Shown here: one piece after another, positions 38,628 through 49,446 of the stretch
Layout: each line of letters begins with the position of its first letter
How positions within the stretch are numbered: position 1 is the stretch's first letter
From: Lepidurus packardi
Taxonomy: Eukaryota; Arthropoda; Branchiopoda; Notostraca; Triopsidae
Reading direction: 5' to 3'
Assembly: GCA_023053545.1 (NCBI GenBank)
Contig: JAKZAN010000005.1
Coordinates: 868,001-932,000, forward strand
Length of the DNA stretch: 64,000 nt
Translations under genes and position numbers: made by a program
The notes under the pieces: model-generated
Database searches by the model: none
What the model was told of the DNA's origin: nothing
What the model saw: only the letters and a program-made list of their open reading frames with translations

Positions 38628-39944
38628 TCACTTTCGGGTTCTGAATCGCGTTCTGACAGACAAGGTTTCGTCGGTTCTCTGTTGCAACAGGAATTCATCC
38701 CTCTTACCCCGCGCTCCGGCGATCGCGCAACAGACAGGAGGGGAGTCCATCTCAGGGAGGCGAGATAATGTATCAGCTACGACATTCTGAGCACCCTTGA
38801 TATGCTGGATGGTGAAATGATACTCTTGTAGGGCCAGAATCCAACGAGCGAACTTTCCCGAAACGTCCTTCTTCCGCAAAAGCCCCATCACTGCAGTATT
38901 GTCGGTTTGTAGGGCGAAGTGCTTTCCTAACAGATAGGGTCGGAGCTTCTGAACTGCCCAAACCACTGCCAAGCACTCGAGTTCATTACTGTGCCATTTT
39001 CGTTCCGCGTCGGTCAATCTTCTGCTAAGATAGCACACAACGCCTTCCTTATCATCGATAATCTGCGACAGCACAGCACCCAGCCCGGTACCGCTGGCAT
39101 CCGTTCGAAGGAGAAGAGGAGCATTCTCGTCGTAGTGGACCAAAGTCGGGGTAGATGTTAAAGCGGTGATCAAACAACGAAATGATTGTTCTTGCTCATT
39201 TTCCCAAACCCAATTATGTCCCTTTTTGAGCAAGTCGTTGAGGGGACACGCAACGCTGGCGAAATTAGCGATGAACCTTCGGTAATACGAAGCGAACCCT
39301 AAAAAGCTTCGAATGTCCCGGGGATTCCTGGGAGTAGGGTGATTCTTCACAGCCACGATCTTACCAGGATCCGGCCGGATCCCTTCTCCCGATATCTCGT
39401 GACCTAAATATAGGATTGTGCGACTGGCAAAGAGGCATTTACTTGGTTTTAGTAATAGTCCAGCTTTCTTCACCGAACCCAATACCAGCGATAACCGTTC
39501 GAGGTGTTCGTTGAAAGTACGAGAGAACACGAGTATGTCATCCAAGTAGACCAAACAGTATCGCCATTTTAAATTACCCAGGATCCGGTCAAGGAGACGT
39601 TGGAAGGATGCGGGAGCGTTACATAGGCCTTGGGGCATTCGCTTATACTGGAAAAGCCCGTCCGGCGTACAGAACGCCGTTTTCGGTCGGTCCTCCTCGA
39701 CGAGACCTACTTGCCAATACCCGTTGCACATATCCAGCGTACTGAAATATGTGGACCCAGCTAGTCGATCCAATACGTCATCCACCCTAGGTAGCGGGTA
39801 CGCGTCTTTTCGGGTGACGTCGTTAAGACGACGATAGTCGATACAAAACCGCGGACTCCCATCCTTCTTGCGGACCAATACGACCGGGAAGGCCCACGGA
39901 CTGTTGGAGGGTTCAACGACGTCCATCGCTACCATCTCGCCCAC
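38628..39944 (-). CDS. Reverse transcriptase and RNase H of Gypsy-2
   Basis: A 438-aa open frame. RT motifs in order: SPWAFPVVLVRKKDG, RFCIDYRRLN, YFSTLDMCNGYWQV, RMPQGLCNAPASFQ, catalytic YLDDILVFS and LGHEISGEGI. RNase H follows with LLRTDASGTGLGAVLSQ, ELECLAVVWAVQKLRPYL, LQTDNTAVMGLL and VVADTLSRLP. About 40 residues later the frame enters the deletion junction near 38650 and ends at 38628. The enzyme domains themselves look complete, but the nonsense codon upstream separates them from protease. Confidence 0.9.
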   Translation of the reverse strand: MGEMVAMDVVEPSNSPWAFPVVLVRKKDGSPRFCIDYRRLNDVTRKDAYPLPRVDDVLDRLAGSTYFSTLDMCNGYWQVGLVEEDRPKTAFCTPDGLFQYKRMPQGLCNAPASFQRLLDRILGNLKWRYCLVYLDDILVFSRTFNEHLERLSLVLGSVKKAGLLLKPSKCLFASRTILYLGHEISGEGIRPDPGKIVAVKNHPTPRNPRDIRSFLGFASYYRRFIANFASVACPLNDLLKKGHNWVWENEQEQSFRCLITALTSTPTLVHYDENAPLLLRTDASGTGLGAVLSQIIDDKEGVVCYLSRRLTDAERKWHSNELECLAVVWAVQKLRPYLLGKHFALQTDNTAVMGLLRKKDVSGKFARWILALQEYHFTIQHIKGAQNVVADTLSRLPEMDSPPVCCAIAGARGKRDEFLLQQRTDETLSVRTRFRTRK

Positions 39945-39946
39945 CT

Positions 39947-40948
39947 GCTCTCTAATGATCTCTCATTCTCGGAAGGGCACCCGTCTAGGGTGGACCGAAA
40001 TCAGTAGAGAATTCCCGGTGTCGATCGTGTGAAGCAACAAGTCGCAGAACCCCAAAGCCGACCTAGTCTTCGCAAAACATGCAGTACACTCTCCGAGTAC
40101 CGTCGTCAGTCCGCCCACTTCTTCGGGAGTTAAGTCATTCCCCAGACGCACTCCGGGTGGGACGTCAACGTCTACCCCTTTCGGAGTGGAGGCCACACAC
40201 ATGGCGTTATGGGTAGAACGTGGAAGGCAAGAAGGTGATGAATCGTCTACAGCATACCCCTGAGCAAGTGCCTCCCCTTTCACCAACCGAATAGGTTCGT
40301 CTCCGAAATTGAGGACAGGGACATGAACCACACCGTTCTCAGGCGTCACTAAGCAGTTGGGAGTAGCCCACTCACAGCTCGGGTTAGCATTCAGCTTAGT
40401 CTTCAACCGCAGGGTGGAGAGCCCAATTCCCACGCAACTCGCGACGACGAACCGTAGCGTCCCTGCTGGGACATTGGTGCTTTGCTGAGAAAGCAACTCT
40501 GGAGGTTTCTGGTGACTGCTGACTTCAATTCCTTGGAAGTCGTCCCCATCCGCCATAGTCTCCACAGCGGCTGCGACGTTAGGACCCTGGGGCTTATTTC
40601 GTTCTGGCAATTCGACCTCGTAACATCCGTTACGTACTCTTACGGTCGCTTCAGTAGCCCGGAACCAATCTCCACCAAGGATGAGGGCGAAAGGCGCTTC
40701 CTCCACCACGGAAACTCGGGTAATTCCACAACCCGACCGAGTACTTCCACCATCAGAGATACAGAACCCAGTGTAGACGAGAGGTGCCCATCTGCACACT
40801 GAAAAAAGGAACAATCATCTGTATCTACTGAACGCTGTAGGGAACCCAAGTCACCCTTCCTAATTTGGCTGCCGAGGGCGCCACAATCCATCAACGCCTC
40901 CACCCAGCCCACCCCCTCGACCCGGGTTTGCAGGGTAGGTAATTGCAC
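39947..40948 (-). pseudogene. Protease and linker of Gypsy-2 (frameshift and nonsense)
   Basis: The protease start reads ALMDCGALGSQI (Asp-Cys-Gly, as in Gypsy-1). A one-base loss in a C-run near 40722 shifts the frame; Gypsy-1 has the longer run there. The next frame carries FALILGGDWF and a long linker to FRE. An in-frame TGA (CGA in Gypsy-1) then appears at about 39964-39966, just before the RT frame. Gypsy-1 is intact at this codon. Confidence 0.82.
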
Positions 40949-40971
40949 CTTTCCGTCAGGGACTTGTAAGA

Positions 40972-42051
40972 CTACAGCCGCCCTTGCCCCTTCGGAGCGG
41001 CTTGCCCGTTTCCCGAGTTCCTGGGAGGGTTGCTAGGGCAATCGCGTCGGAAGTGGCCCAGAGCCTTACACCCGTAGCACTGAATCTGGTCAGGCGGTTT
41101 CCGAGGCTCCGCTGATCTCGCTTCTACCGGCGCGCCGTTTATACCCTGACCAGCAACTCTTCTAGGAATGGTGTTACCACTGAGCTGGATAGTCAACTGC
41201 TTCATGGCAGACGTTAGTTCACTAACGGGATCAGAGGCCGGCACACCTAGTGCGCTCGATTCCGTAACCAACGTCCCTGGTGCTGATGAACCCATCATGC
41301 TCGTCAGTCTTTGGATGGTGTCAATAAATGTCCCGACGGTGGAAGGCGGGTTCACTATTAGGGCCGGAATGTACTGGGTGCAAGCTAATCCCCGAATGAG
41401 GTAGGGAATCATGTCTCCCTCTGACATGACGTGGGGGCAGCGTTGACACAGTTCTGCCTTCTCTAAAACATATTGGATTACTGATTCGCCAGTCTGCTGG
41501 ACCGTCTCCTGGACTTGGCGAAGCCATTCCTCCAGGGTCAGGGTTCTCCCAAACACATCCACCAACCGTTGACACCACTTGGGCCAGTCCCGCAGGCTGT
41601 TGCCCTCGATATCCTGCCACGTGCGCACGATACCCCCCAATTTCGACATAGCGAACCGTAACTTCGTCGCAGCATCCCAACCTTGTAGGCCGGCCAGCCG
41701 CTCGAAGTCACGGAGCCAAACTGCGACATCGCCGTCTCCTTTGTACTCGGGGATGGCGGCATGGGTAGGGGTACCCGTGGTCCCCGTCAGCCGTTGGAAC
41801 ATCTCCTGCTGTTGGAGCATGAATTGTTGCTGTTGTTGCTGCAATTGTTGTTGTATTTGCATCATCGTAGCAGCCAGGGCACCCGTCATGTCACTCGGCT
41901 CTTCCGCCTTAGACATGGTTGCCCTCAACAGACTTCCGTCCTGGGCCAGGCGTGGAACTAACTTTCCACTTCGCAATAGAGTTCCTGACCTGGGGCGAGG
42001 CTGGGCTGGCACGTCGTCACCAGAACGGATGTCTGACTCCCCTCCGTACAT
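40972..42051 (-). CDS. gag: Gag of Gypsy-2
   Basis: 359 aa, the same length as Gypsy-1 Gag and differing at only a few positions (for example TGALAAT against TRALAAT, and IQLSGN against ILLSGN). Gln-rich coiled coil at about 65-85. Zinc knuckle CYGCKALGHFRRDC at 325-338. Start at ATG 42051. The frame is intact. Pol follows in another frame after about 25 bases. Confidence 0.9.
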   Translation of the reverse strand: MYGGESDIRSGDDVPAQPRPRSGTLLRSGKLVPRLAQDGSLLRATMSKAEEPSDMTGALAATMMQIQQQLQQQQQQFMLQQQEMFQRLTGTTGTPTHAAIPEYKGDGDVAVWLRDFERLAGLQGWDAATKLRFAMSKLGGIVRTWQDIEGNSLRDWPKWCQRLVDVFGRTLTLEEWLRQVQETVQQTGESVIQYVLEKAELCQRCPHVMSEGDMIPYLIRGLACTQYIPALIVNPPSTVGTFIDTIQRLTSMMGSSAPGTLVTESSALGVPASDPVSELTSAMKQLTIQLSGNTIPRRVAGQGINGAPVEARSAEPRKPPDQIQCYGCKALGHFRRDCPSNPPRNSGNGQAAPKGQGRL

Positions 42052-42347
42052 GCGGGGTTTACAATGTTTAGAACTGGAGGTTTTAGCTTTCGAGAAGGGG
42101 AATAATAAAAATTCGTCGCGGATGCAATAGGCAAGGAGAGATCAAACTGTGTCCTTGTCACCAAAGCAATTTAAGGCGCTCCACGACCCGCTTTGTACAC
42201 TTTTGCAAAGGACCTCACAGCGACCACACCCAGGGCTCCTATCGTTCCTAAGAGATTACAGCTACTCTCCTACCAGTCCAAAATTACACGGTGTGAGATG
42301 CAGATCCTGTCCAATCGTCAGCACAGAATCCCACCGCTGCCACCAAA

Positions 42348-42604
42348 TGTAGCGAATGACCGAAATAAATCAACTTGTAACATACTTCGTATAAACTGCG
42401 CAATAGCCTCGATGTATTCTCTCTGACTCTCCAACGACAACTCCTCGATTCCTCCTTCTCGCGCGTTCTTCCTGGATCCAAAACATGAACCACCAGAACA
42501 AAAACATAACGAAAACCCAACGAGACAATAGAAATAGTGCACAACAGTGACGACCGAAACGGGGTGGGAAGAAAGATGGAGAAGAAGGAATTCCTCACGT
42601 CACA
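42348..42604 (-). repeat. 5' LTR of Gypsy-2
   Basis: 257 bp; on minus it starts TGTGACGTGAGG and ends TCGCTACA. Similar to the Gypsy-1 LTR with small indels. The primer site TGGTGGCAGCGGTGGGATT follows at 42327-42345 on minus. Confidence 0.9.
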
Positions 42605-43449
42605 TCAGCATGGCACGTGTGACTAGCCTGGTTAAGCAACCTACGGCTGAGTCAATGTCACGTGGAGACTGTAAGTCAGTGAAAGCTGAGACATTTTGGA
42701 GGATGTCTACAGTCAAGTCTGTGTTCAGTTGTGGCCAATTTGCTTTGTTGTAGTTCCAAATGTGAACAGAGGGTGGTTTACTATGTGAGAGAAAATCGAT
42801 GGCTACAGCGGCGTGGTCCGATTCGTTTATAAAAGTGTCTTCGTTTACCAGGGAGTGCTTCACTTGTGATAGAGTCTGGGGCGTTGCGAAAGTCTAATGT
42901 GGAACAGTGTCCTCTTTCGTTTTTAAAAGTTGGAGTGTCCCATTTGTTCAGTAAGTCAAAGTTGTGACTGTGCGCAAAGTCAGTCAAGATGTTGCCTGCC
43001 TCGTCTGGCGGTTTGTTCTCCCACCACCAGTGATGGGCGTTGAAGTCGCCTTTGATTAGTATGTGCGGGCTCAGATGTTTGCATCTATCCCATATAGTCC
43101 GGAGAAGTGTGTCGGTATCTGTCGTATGACGCCTATGGATTCCAATCACTGTAATAGGGGGGGCATGTGGAGAAGTGATTTGAAGGATGGCGTAGAGCTC
43201 ATCAACACAATTGACTGTGACATTACTGTTCGATTTGGACAGGATTATGAGCCCTTTGTGTTCGGATTTGGGTACCGTGGATATACGTGGGTATATTTGG
43301 GTATACGTGGAATCCTTGGTGAGTCACAAAGTAGATCTTTTGGGGTGGTTCGAGGATCAAAACCGCCTCACAGCCTCTGTCATTCGCTTCCTTGACTGTT
43401 TCGAACATCTGATCCGGATTTTTCCTTACATTGTGTACTAGGATGGAGG
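42605..43449 (-). pseudogene. ORF2 endonuclease of non-LTR copy C
   Basis: APE-type endonuclease. Motifs in order on minus: VHNVRKNPDQMFETV, LILEPP (catalytic Glu), IGIHRRHTTD, GDFNAHHWWWE, TLDF and SDHAAV, split over three frames. The piece ends in the linker to reverse transcriptase at the Gypsy-2 LTR. Confidence 0.82.
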
Positions 43450-44771
43450 TTTGCGTAAGTTTTATTTGCGCGTTAGGTTCACAGGGAGCGTTGCCTTAGG
43501 CCGAGATGGGCAGATGGGATCGAATGCGAAATGGGCATCCTTGCAGTTTGCGCATTTTTTTGTAGAACTTTTGCAGGACCTTGTGTCGTGTTGTTCTGCA
43601 CATTTGGCACAACTTGGAGGTTTCTTACAGTTGGCTGCTGTGTGGCCAAACGCCTGGCAATGTAACATTGTAGAATGTCTGACGAACGCGAGTATGGACA
43701 ACCCGGTTGAAAGCAAAGAGAGCTACTTCATTAAGAAGTTTCAGTTTTTCAGCTGAAGAGGAGCAGATGTATTGAATTGAGCAATAGGCTTTGGTGCTGT
43801 TTAAGTTCAACCATCGGGCGTTGCTTGGTTGGAAAGTTACAGAAGGGTCAGCGTTTTTTTCCGTCAAATGAGAGCAAACTTGATCTAGAGTTTGATCTCT
43901 AGGTAGTTGGTGAATGATGAGCCCTGTAGCTTGCGGTACGGTCTTGACGGGCCCTAATCTAGGCAGGGTAGCTGATTTTAGGCTTGATTCTGCTTTGGAT
44001 TTATCTTCCTGGGTCTTGAAAGTTAAGGCCAGGTTGCCCTGTCTTGTTTTGCGGGCCAAAACTGGATTCGGGATGGAAGGGTTGACTTGGTGGAGGTCAT
44101 TTTCAACAATTTGAAGTATTTCTCGTTGTGCTATCGTTTTGTTTCGCTTTTCGATGTCTTGCTGGTTAATAATCAAAGTTATTTCCCGACAAGGGTCAGC
44201 GAGGGTTGGTGTTGGAAGTGTCTGGGTTGGTGGGTTGGAGGTTGGAGCTGCTTTTGTAGTTGAGGTGGAGCGTCGCTTCACTACTTGAACCCACTCATTA
44301 GTAGAGTTATTGTTCTTAACTGTGGAGGAAGCTTTCGATCGTTCTTCCTATAGGTCTTGACGAAGTCCTATGACTTCCTCTTTTAAAGCCATTATCTCAT
44401 GGGTCAGGATTTCGTTATTGTCTTTGAGCGACCTAAGCGTAGAGAGGATGAAGTCCATGGTGGACAATTGGGTAGTGCCTTCGATAGAGCAGGACCTCTT
44501 ACGGAATGCTAGGTCGCTTGAAGGGGAGAGTAAAGGTCGTTTCTGAGCATGGCTTGGGTTGGATTTTTTTTCTCGGCACGCTTTGCAGTTCTTTTGCCGC
44601 AGGCTTATCCTTTTGAAATAGGTCTCCACACGATTGGCACTTCACTTGGGGCTGAGGTGTAACGGCCGGGATGGGCGAGTCTATTTCTATACTCTCTGAA
44701 ACACAGGAAGGGCCAGCTTGTGAAGAGTGATTTCCCCCTTTTTTAGGCGAGTTTTCCGGTGTCCGTAACAT
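43449..44771 (-). pseudogene. ORF1 of non-LTR copy C
   Basis: RNA-binding ORF1 protein in three broken pieces. The N-terminus (ATG 44771) has a CQSCGDLF motif; a frameshift near 44620 leads to a second pair, CKACREKK, giving a possible N-terminal CxxC...CxxC zinc site. A Leu/Glu-rich coiled coil (FILSTLRSLKDNNEILTHEI) follows and ends at an in-frame TAG near 44348. The frame then continues with a Ser/Thr/Pro-rich linker and the middle domain (ITLIINQQDIEKRNKTI). A last frameshift near 43680 leads to the zinc knuckles (CQAFGHTAANC, CAKCAEQHDTRSC, CANCKDAHFAFDPIC). Confidence 0.82.
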
Positions 44772-44984
44772 TACGTGCTGGGCTAAGCCCTGAATAACAA
44801 GTTTTAAGGGCTTCGTTCATGCACAAACAGATAACTAAACACAGCAGAAATAATCACTTTAAGTGCAGAAAGCACCGAACTACACTTGGTATCAAAGTCA
44901 ATCAAAAGGAACTACGATAAACAATGAAACACCGTACGAAAGCGAGAGCGCAGTTTGAGTGCGTCTTCACTTGCCCAGATTAAT

Positions 44985-45104
44985 ATTAAATATGTGGAAT
45001 CATTGGGCAATCCCTGTAGTTAAAATTATAGCTCTTATTGCACCCAGTATGGGTCATGGGCTTTGATCTACTAAATGAAAAGGTTGATTTGATTTTATTA
45101 TCAT
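44985..45104 (-). pseudogene. cox3: cox3 5' fragment (mitochondrial origin)
   Basis: First 40 codons of cytochrome c oxidase subunit III, read with the invertebrate mitochondrial code: ATG at 45104, then SNQPFHLVDQSPWP. The rest is lost at the junction with non-LTR copy C. Confidence 0.85.
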
Positions 45105-46569
<1,465 letters not shown>

Positions 46570-46574
<5 letters not shown>

Positions 46575-46635
46575 AGTGGCTGATAAAAGTATTAGACTGT
46601 AAAACTAATTATGAGTTTAATAAACTCCTATATTA
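46570..46635 (+). tRNA. trnY: trnY(GTA), mitochondrial copy in NUMT
   Basis: Acceptor stem aatatag/ctatatt pairs fully. The anticodon loop contains GTA (gactgtaaaac). Its strand is opposite to cox1, as in arthropod mitochondria. Not expected to function in the nucleus. Confidence 0.8.
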
Positions 46636-46637
46636 GT

Positions 46638-46699
46638 GATTTTATAGTTTAAAAAAAATTTGAGAGTGCAAATCTTAAGATGCAATGCGGCTAAAATCT
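46638..46699 (+). tRNA. trnC: trnC(GCA), mitochondrial copy in NUMT
   Basis: Acceptor stem gatttta/taaaatc pairs fully. Anticodon stem tgaga/tctta with loop gtgcaaa (anticodon GCA). Confidence 0.82.
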
Positions 46700-46700
46700 A

Positions 46701-46757
46701 AAAAAATTTCATAATTCAAGCTTTGAAGGCTTATAGTTTATTTAACCTAAGATTTTT
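46701..46757 (-). tRNA. trnW: trnW(TCA), mitochondrial copy in NUMT
   Basis: On minus, the anticodon arm taagc-cttcaaa-gcttg carries TCA, preceded by ggttaaataaacta. It is the expected neighbour of nad2 and trnC. The ends are approximate. Confidence 0.8.
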
Positions 46758-46759
46758 TA

Positions 46760-47785
46760 TTTATAATAAATAAAATCAATTGCATAAGAGTAGACCTAAA
46801 ATAGAAAAGAAGGATAAAAAATAGTGAAGTTTGTTAAGCCGTAGGTTAGTTTTTTATTTCATGTAATTTTTCTATATAGTAGATTTCTGTTAAATGAAAT
46901 TCGTAAATAATAATAAAGAGTAAATAATAATAAAGAGTAAATAAAGTGGAGGTAATTAAAATTATTAATCTAAAAATTATTATTGAAGTACTAATATTTT
47001 TAATGATAAGTCATTTTGGTATAAATCCTAAAAAAGGGGGTATTCCTCCAAGAGAGAGTATATTTAAGAATAGAAGTAATTTAATCATAGGGTTTAAAGA
47101 GTGACTGGAGTTAATTTGAATTAAAGAGATTAATTGGTATAAACTAAATAATTGGGTTACAGAGAATAGAATAATCACATAGACAAAAAAGTAGATTCAT
47201 ATAACTGAATTATTAATTAAGGAGGCAAGTAATAATCAACCTATGTGATTAATTGATGAGAATGCTATTGTAGAACGTAATAGGTTTAAATTACCCCCCC
47301 CCCCAACCCCCCTACAACTCCCCTTAATATAGCTGCTAATAAAATAAATTTGTTATAAGTTAGGGATCTTGTTATTAATAACAGTGGGTTGATTTTTTGG
47401 ATTGTGGCCAAAATTAAAAATTTATTTCAAGAAAGTCCTTCAGATACTACCGGAAACCAGGCATGAAAGGGGGAGGCTCCTATTTTTAATAACAATCTTA
47501 TTATTAAGATAATGATAATAAAAGAGGATGGGTATATAAAACAAAAAAGGCTGAATAAAGCTCTAAATATAAAAATAACGGAGGCTAATGCTTGAATTAA
47601 AAAATATTTTAATCCTGCTTCTGTTAATTGTTGATTGTTTTTGGTTATTATAATCGGGATAAAACTTATTAGATTGAGCTCAAACCCGATTCAAGCAGAG
47701 AATCATGAATTTGAAGATATTACAATTATTAATCTTAGTAATAATAAAGAAAAAAAGATAGAAATCGAGGATTTATTATAATTAA
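46760..47785 (-). pseudogene. nad2: nad2 pseudogene (mitochondrial origin)
   Basis: NADH dehydrogenase subunit 2 in the mitochondrial code, between trnM and trnW. Recognised from SNSWFSAWIGFELN near the N-terminus (about 47680-47720) and LSLGGMPPFLGFMPKW near the C-terminus (about 47020-47070). A C11 run at 47294-47304 (plus) lies inside the gene. I did not check every codon, so frame integrity is uncertain. Confidence 0.85.
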
Positions 47786-47848
47786 TAAAAAGAGTAGTTC
47801 TATCAGTGGGGTATGAGTCCATTAGCTTAATTTTAGCTTACTTTATTT
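47786..47848 (-). tRNA. trnM: trnM(CAT), mitochondrial copy in NUMT
   Basis: On minus, aagctaaaattaagctaatgg followed by a loop with CAT (ctcatac). It lies between trnQ and nad2, as expected. The ends are approximate. Confidence 0.8.
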
Positions 47849-47852
47849 GTTA

Positions 47853-47917
47853 ATGTAGAGAGCATAAGAGGTTTTGATTCTCTAGGCGTTAGTGCAATTC
47901 TATCACAAATAATTGAG
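47853..47917 (+). tRNA. trnQ: trnQ(TTG), mitochondrial copy in NUMT
   Basis: Anticodon arm agagg-ttttgat-tctct with TTG. Plus strand, opposite to trnI and trnM, as in arthropod mitochondria. Confidence 0.8.
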
Positions 47918-47974
47918 GTAATAAATTACATTATTTACCCTATCAAGGTAATCCTTTTGATCAGGCACTCAATT
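47911..47974 (-). tRNA. trnI: trnI(GAT), mitochondrial copy in NUMT
   Basis: Acceptor stem aattgag/ctcaatt pairs fully. The anticodon region ttaccttgatagggtaa carries GAT. It overlaps trnQ by a few bases, which is common. Confidence 0.85.
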
Positions 47975-48420
47975 TAAGTTTAAAAATACATTTTTTATGG
48001 AAATATATTTAGTAGGGTTATTTAATAACCCAAATTCAAAAACATGGTAAAGTTTCTTCTTTTTTTTAAATATTTTCATAGTATTATTTGTATTTAGTTA
48101 TTTATTAGAAATGATTTCTTTTTTTAGTTATATAAAATAAAAAATTATTTTTTTGGTAATATTGGACATATATAAAATACTTAACATATAACATACTTAT
48201 ACAGGCATATTTACAACTTCTAGCACATAGAGTCCCGAGTTTAATTAGTATATAAAAGAAAATAGGAGAAATGAAACTTATTTTACAGGATGTAGTTAAT
48301 GAGGTTGTATCTCACCATTATAAATGCTTAATTTTATTTGAATCCATCACATATGAAATGTATTTTAGGAGTAGGGGGGGGGGGGAGAAATGATTTCTTT
48401 TTTCTTTTTTTCTCTTTAAT
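47975..48420. other. Mitochondrial control region (A+T-rich) in NUMT
   Basis: About 450 bases between trnI and rrnS, very A+T-rich, with T-runs (48058-48067 and others) and a G11 run at 48374-48384. Its position matches the control region of arthropod mitochondria. No repeat array was seen. Confidence 0.75.
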
Positions 48421-48429
48421 ATTAAGCTG

Positions 48430-48641
48430 ATTAAAGTTTATAGTTAAATTATTAATTATTACTTTCATAAGTTTGATTCTGGCTCAAATTTTGTTTAAAT
48501 TTATAAACCAAATATTAATATAAAATTGCTTAATGTAAGTGTAATGTAGTGGTTAATTTTGATTATCAAATTTTTGGAATCAGTTGAAATTTTTAAGTCC
48601 GGCTTAACTCGTGCCAGCCGCCGCGGTTATACGATGGGTGT
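48430..48641 (+). pseudogene. rrnS: rrnS (12S rRNA) 5' fragment in NUMT
   Basis: The start of the small mitochondrial rRNA is recognised by aagtttgattctggctc (48469-48485) and the universally conserved gtgccagccgccgcggtta (48611-48629). It is cut shortly after, where the oligo-A tail of non-LTR copy D begins (48642). Confidence 0.9.
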
Positions 48642-49446
48642 TTTTTTTTGTTTTGTTTTTTCCAATTTAATAGGGGCTTGAGCATAGCTCGTTGCCTCTT
48701 CTTTATTGACTATTTCTTATTGTGTTACGCAGGCTTTCGTACCAGGTATATTATATGGAGAAAAATGTCATTTGATTAAAAGGAACTTTTAAATAACGCA
48801 TTTGTTATACGGGAACAGTGGGGTTTTTTATTTTAAAGCTTTAAGATTTTTTTTGCGGAATTGATATAATTGATGATTGGGATTGAAATTTTTTGGTTAG
48901 TTAAGATTTGTTCGGGTTTGAAATGTAGTTTGTTTTGACTTAGTGCTCTAAGTAAGATGGCTCTAGGTTTGTTTAACAGTGGGCAATGAAAAAGTATATG
49001 AGTTAATGTTTGGCGAAAGTAGTTAGTGCAAGGACAAATCATGTTAGATGTTTTTTTAATCCGAAATAAATATGATTTTGTGGGGAAGTGTGTTGTTCTT
49101 AATTGGATAAGTGTAGATATGATTTTGTGTGCATGACTAGATTTGCAAATAGGTTTTGAGTAAGGATTGATGTTTAAATCGTGGAGGGGCGAGATTTGTG
49201 TATTCCACTCTTCTGTCCATTTCAGCAAAATGATTTGTTTAATTGATTTTTTAGTATCTTCTTGTTGGAGTTTTTGTAGAGGGTTTTGTTTTTTTGTCAT
49301 TTCGATAGAGAGTGAGCATGAGGCATACCGTTTATGTATGGGAGTTGATGTTGTTACGGTGTTTGTTTTGTGGGCAAATCTTAGAATTCTTTCTAATTGT
49401 AAAAGATCCAATGGGGTACTCCTGTTTCTATCTGTAGAGCTGAAGT
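48642..49446 (-). mobile_element. Non-LTR 3' fragment D with oligo-A tail
   Basis: 5'-truncated non-LTR insertion on minus. The T-run with single G interruptions (about 48642-48661 on plus) is the oligo-A tail; then come a 3' UTR and the ORF2 C-terminus. The left flank is mitochondrial rrnS and the right flank is the 20-bp satellite, so the fragment sits at a junction of unlike DNA. It aligns in its C-terminal part with copy B (1415-2254). Confidence 0.82.
48833..49446 (-). pseudogene. ORF2 C-terminal region of non-LTR copy D
   Basis: Open from the satellite junction to TAA at 48833. This is the region after reverse transcriptase: a basic stretch (KKQNPLQKLQQEDTKKSIKQI), ILLKWTEEWNTQISP, and the Cys/His motif CPCTNYFRQTLTHILFHC. 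It is followed by a C-terminal helix-rich part ending NSAKKILKL. The spacing CxC-x12-HxxxHC matches copy B. No catalytic domain is present. The frame is undamaged within this piece, which suggests it is younger than copy B. Confidence 0.8.

Larger units (their letters stand above)
38428..42604 (-). mobile_element. Gypsy-2: Ty3/Gypsy element lacking integrase
   Basis: Minus-strand sister of Gypsy-1. It has a full 5' LTR (42348-42604), gag, protease/linker, and complete RT and RNase H. It then jumps near 38650 to the acidic tail that follows integrase in Gypsy-1, so the whole integrase is gone. The 3' LTR is cut to about 74 bp (38428-38501), where it meets BEL-3. Gypsy-1 keeps the integrase end but lacks RT, so the two copies carry different deletions of the same parent. 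Confidence 0.9.
42605..44977 (-). mobile_element. Non-LTR copy C: 5' half, next to the mitochondrial insert
   Basis: Minus-strand non-LTR element with its 5' end at about 44977. It has a 5' UTR (44772-44977), ORF1 (44771-43449, broken) and the ORF2 endonuclease (43449-42605). It stops at the Gypsy-2 LTR (42604), before reverse transcriptase. The 5' UTR and ORF1 start match copy E at 63467-64000, including the shared stretch tgtagttcggtgctttctgc. A missing 3' half is unusual for a non-LTR element and points to loss by later insertion or recombination. Confidence 0.88.

Noticed and set aside
38428..42604. env-like gene making a Gypsy element an endogenous retrovirus
   Set aside because: No ORF follows the pol region in Gypsy-1, -2 or -3, and no signal peptide or transmembrane pattern was seen there.
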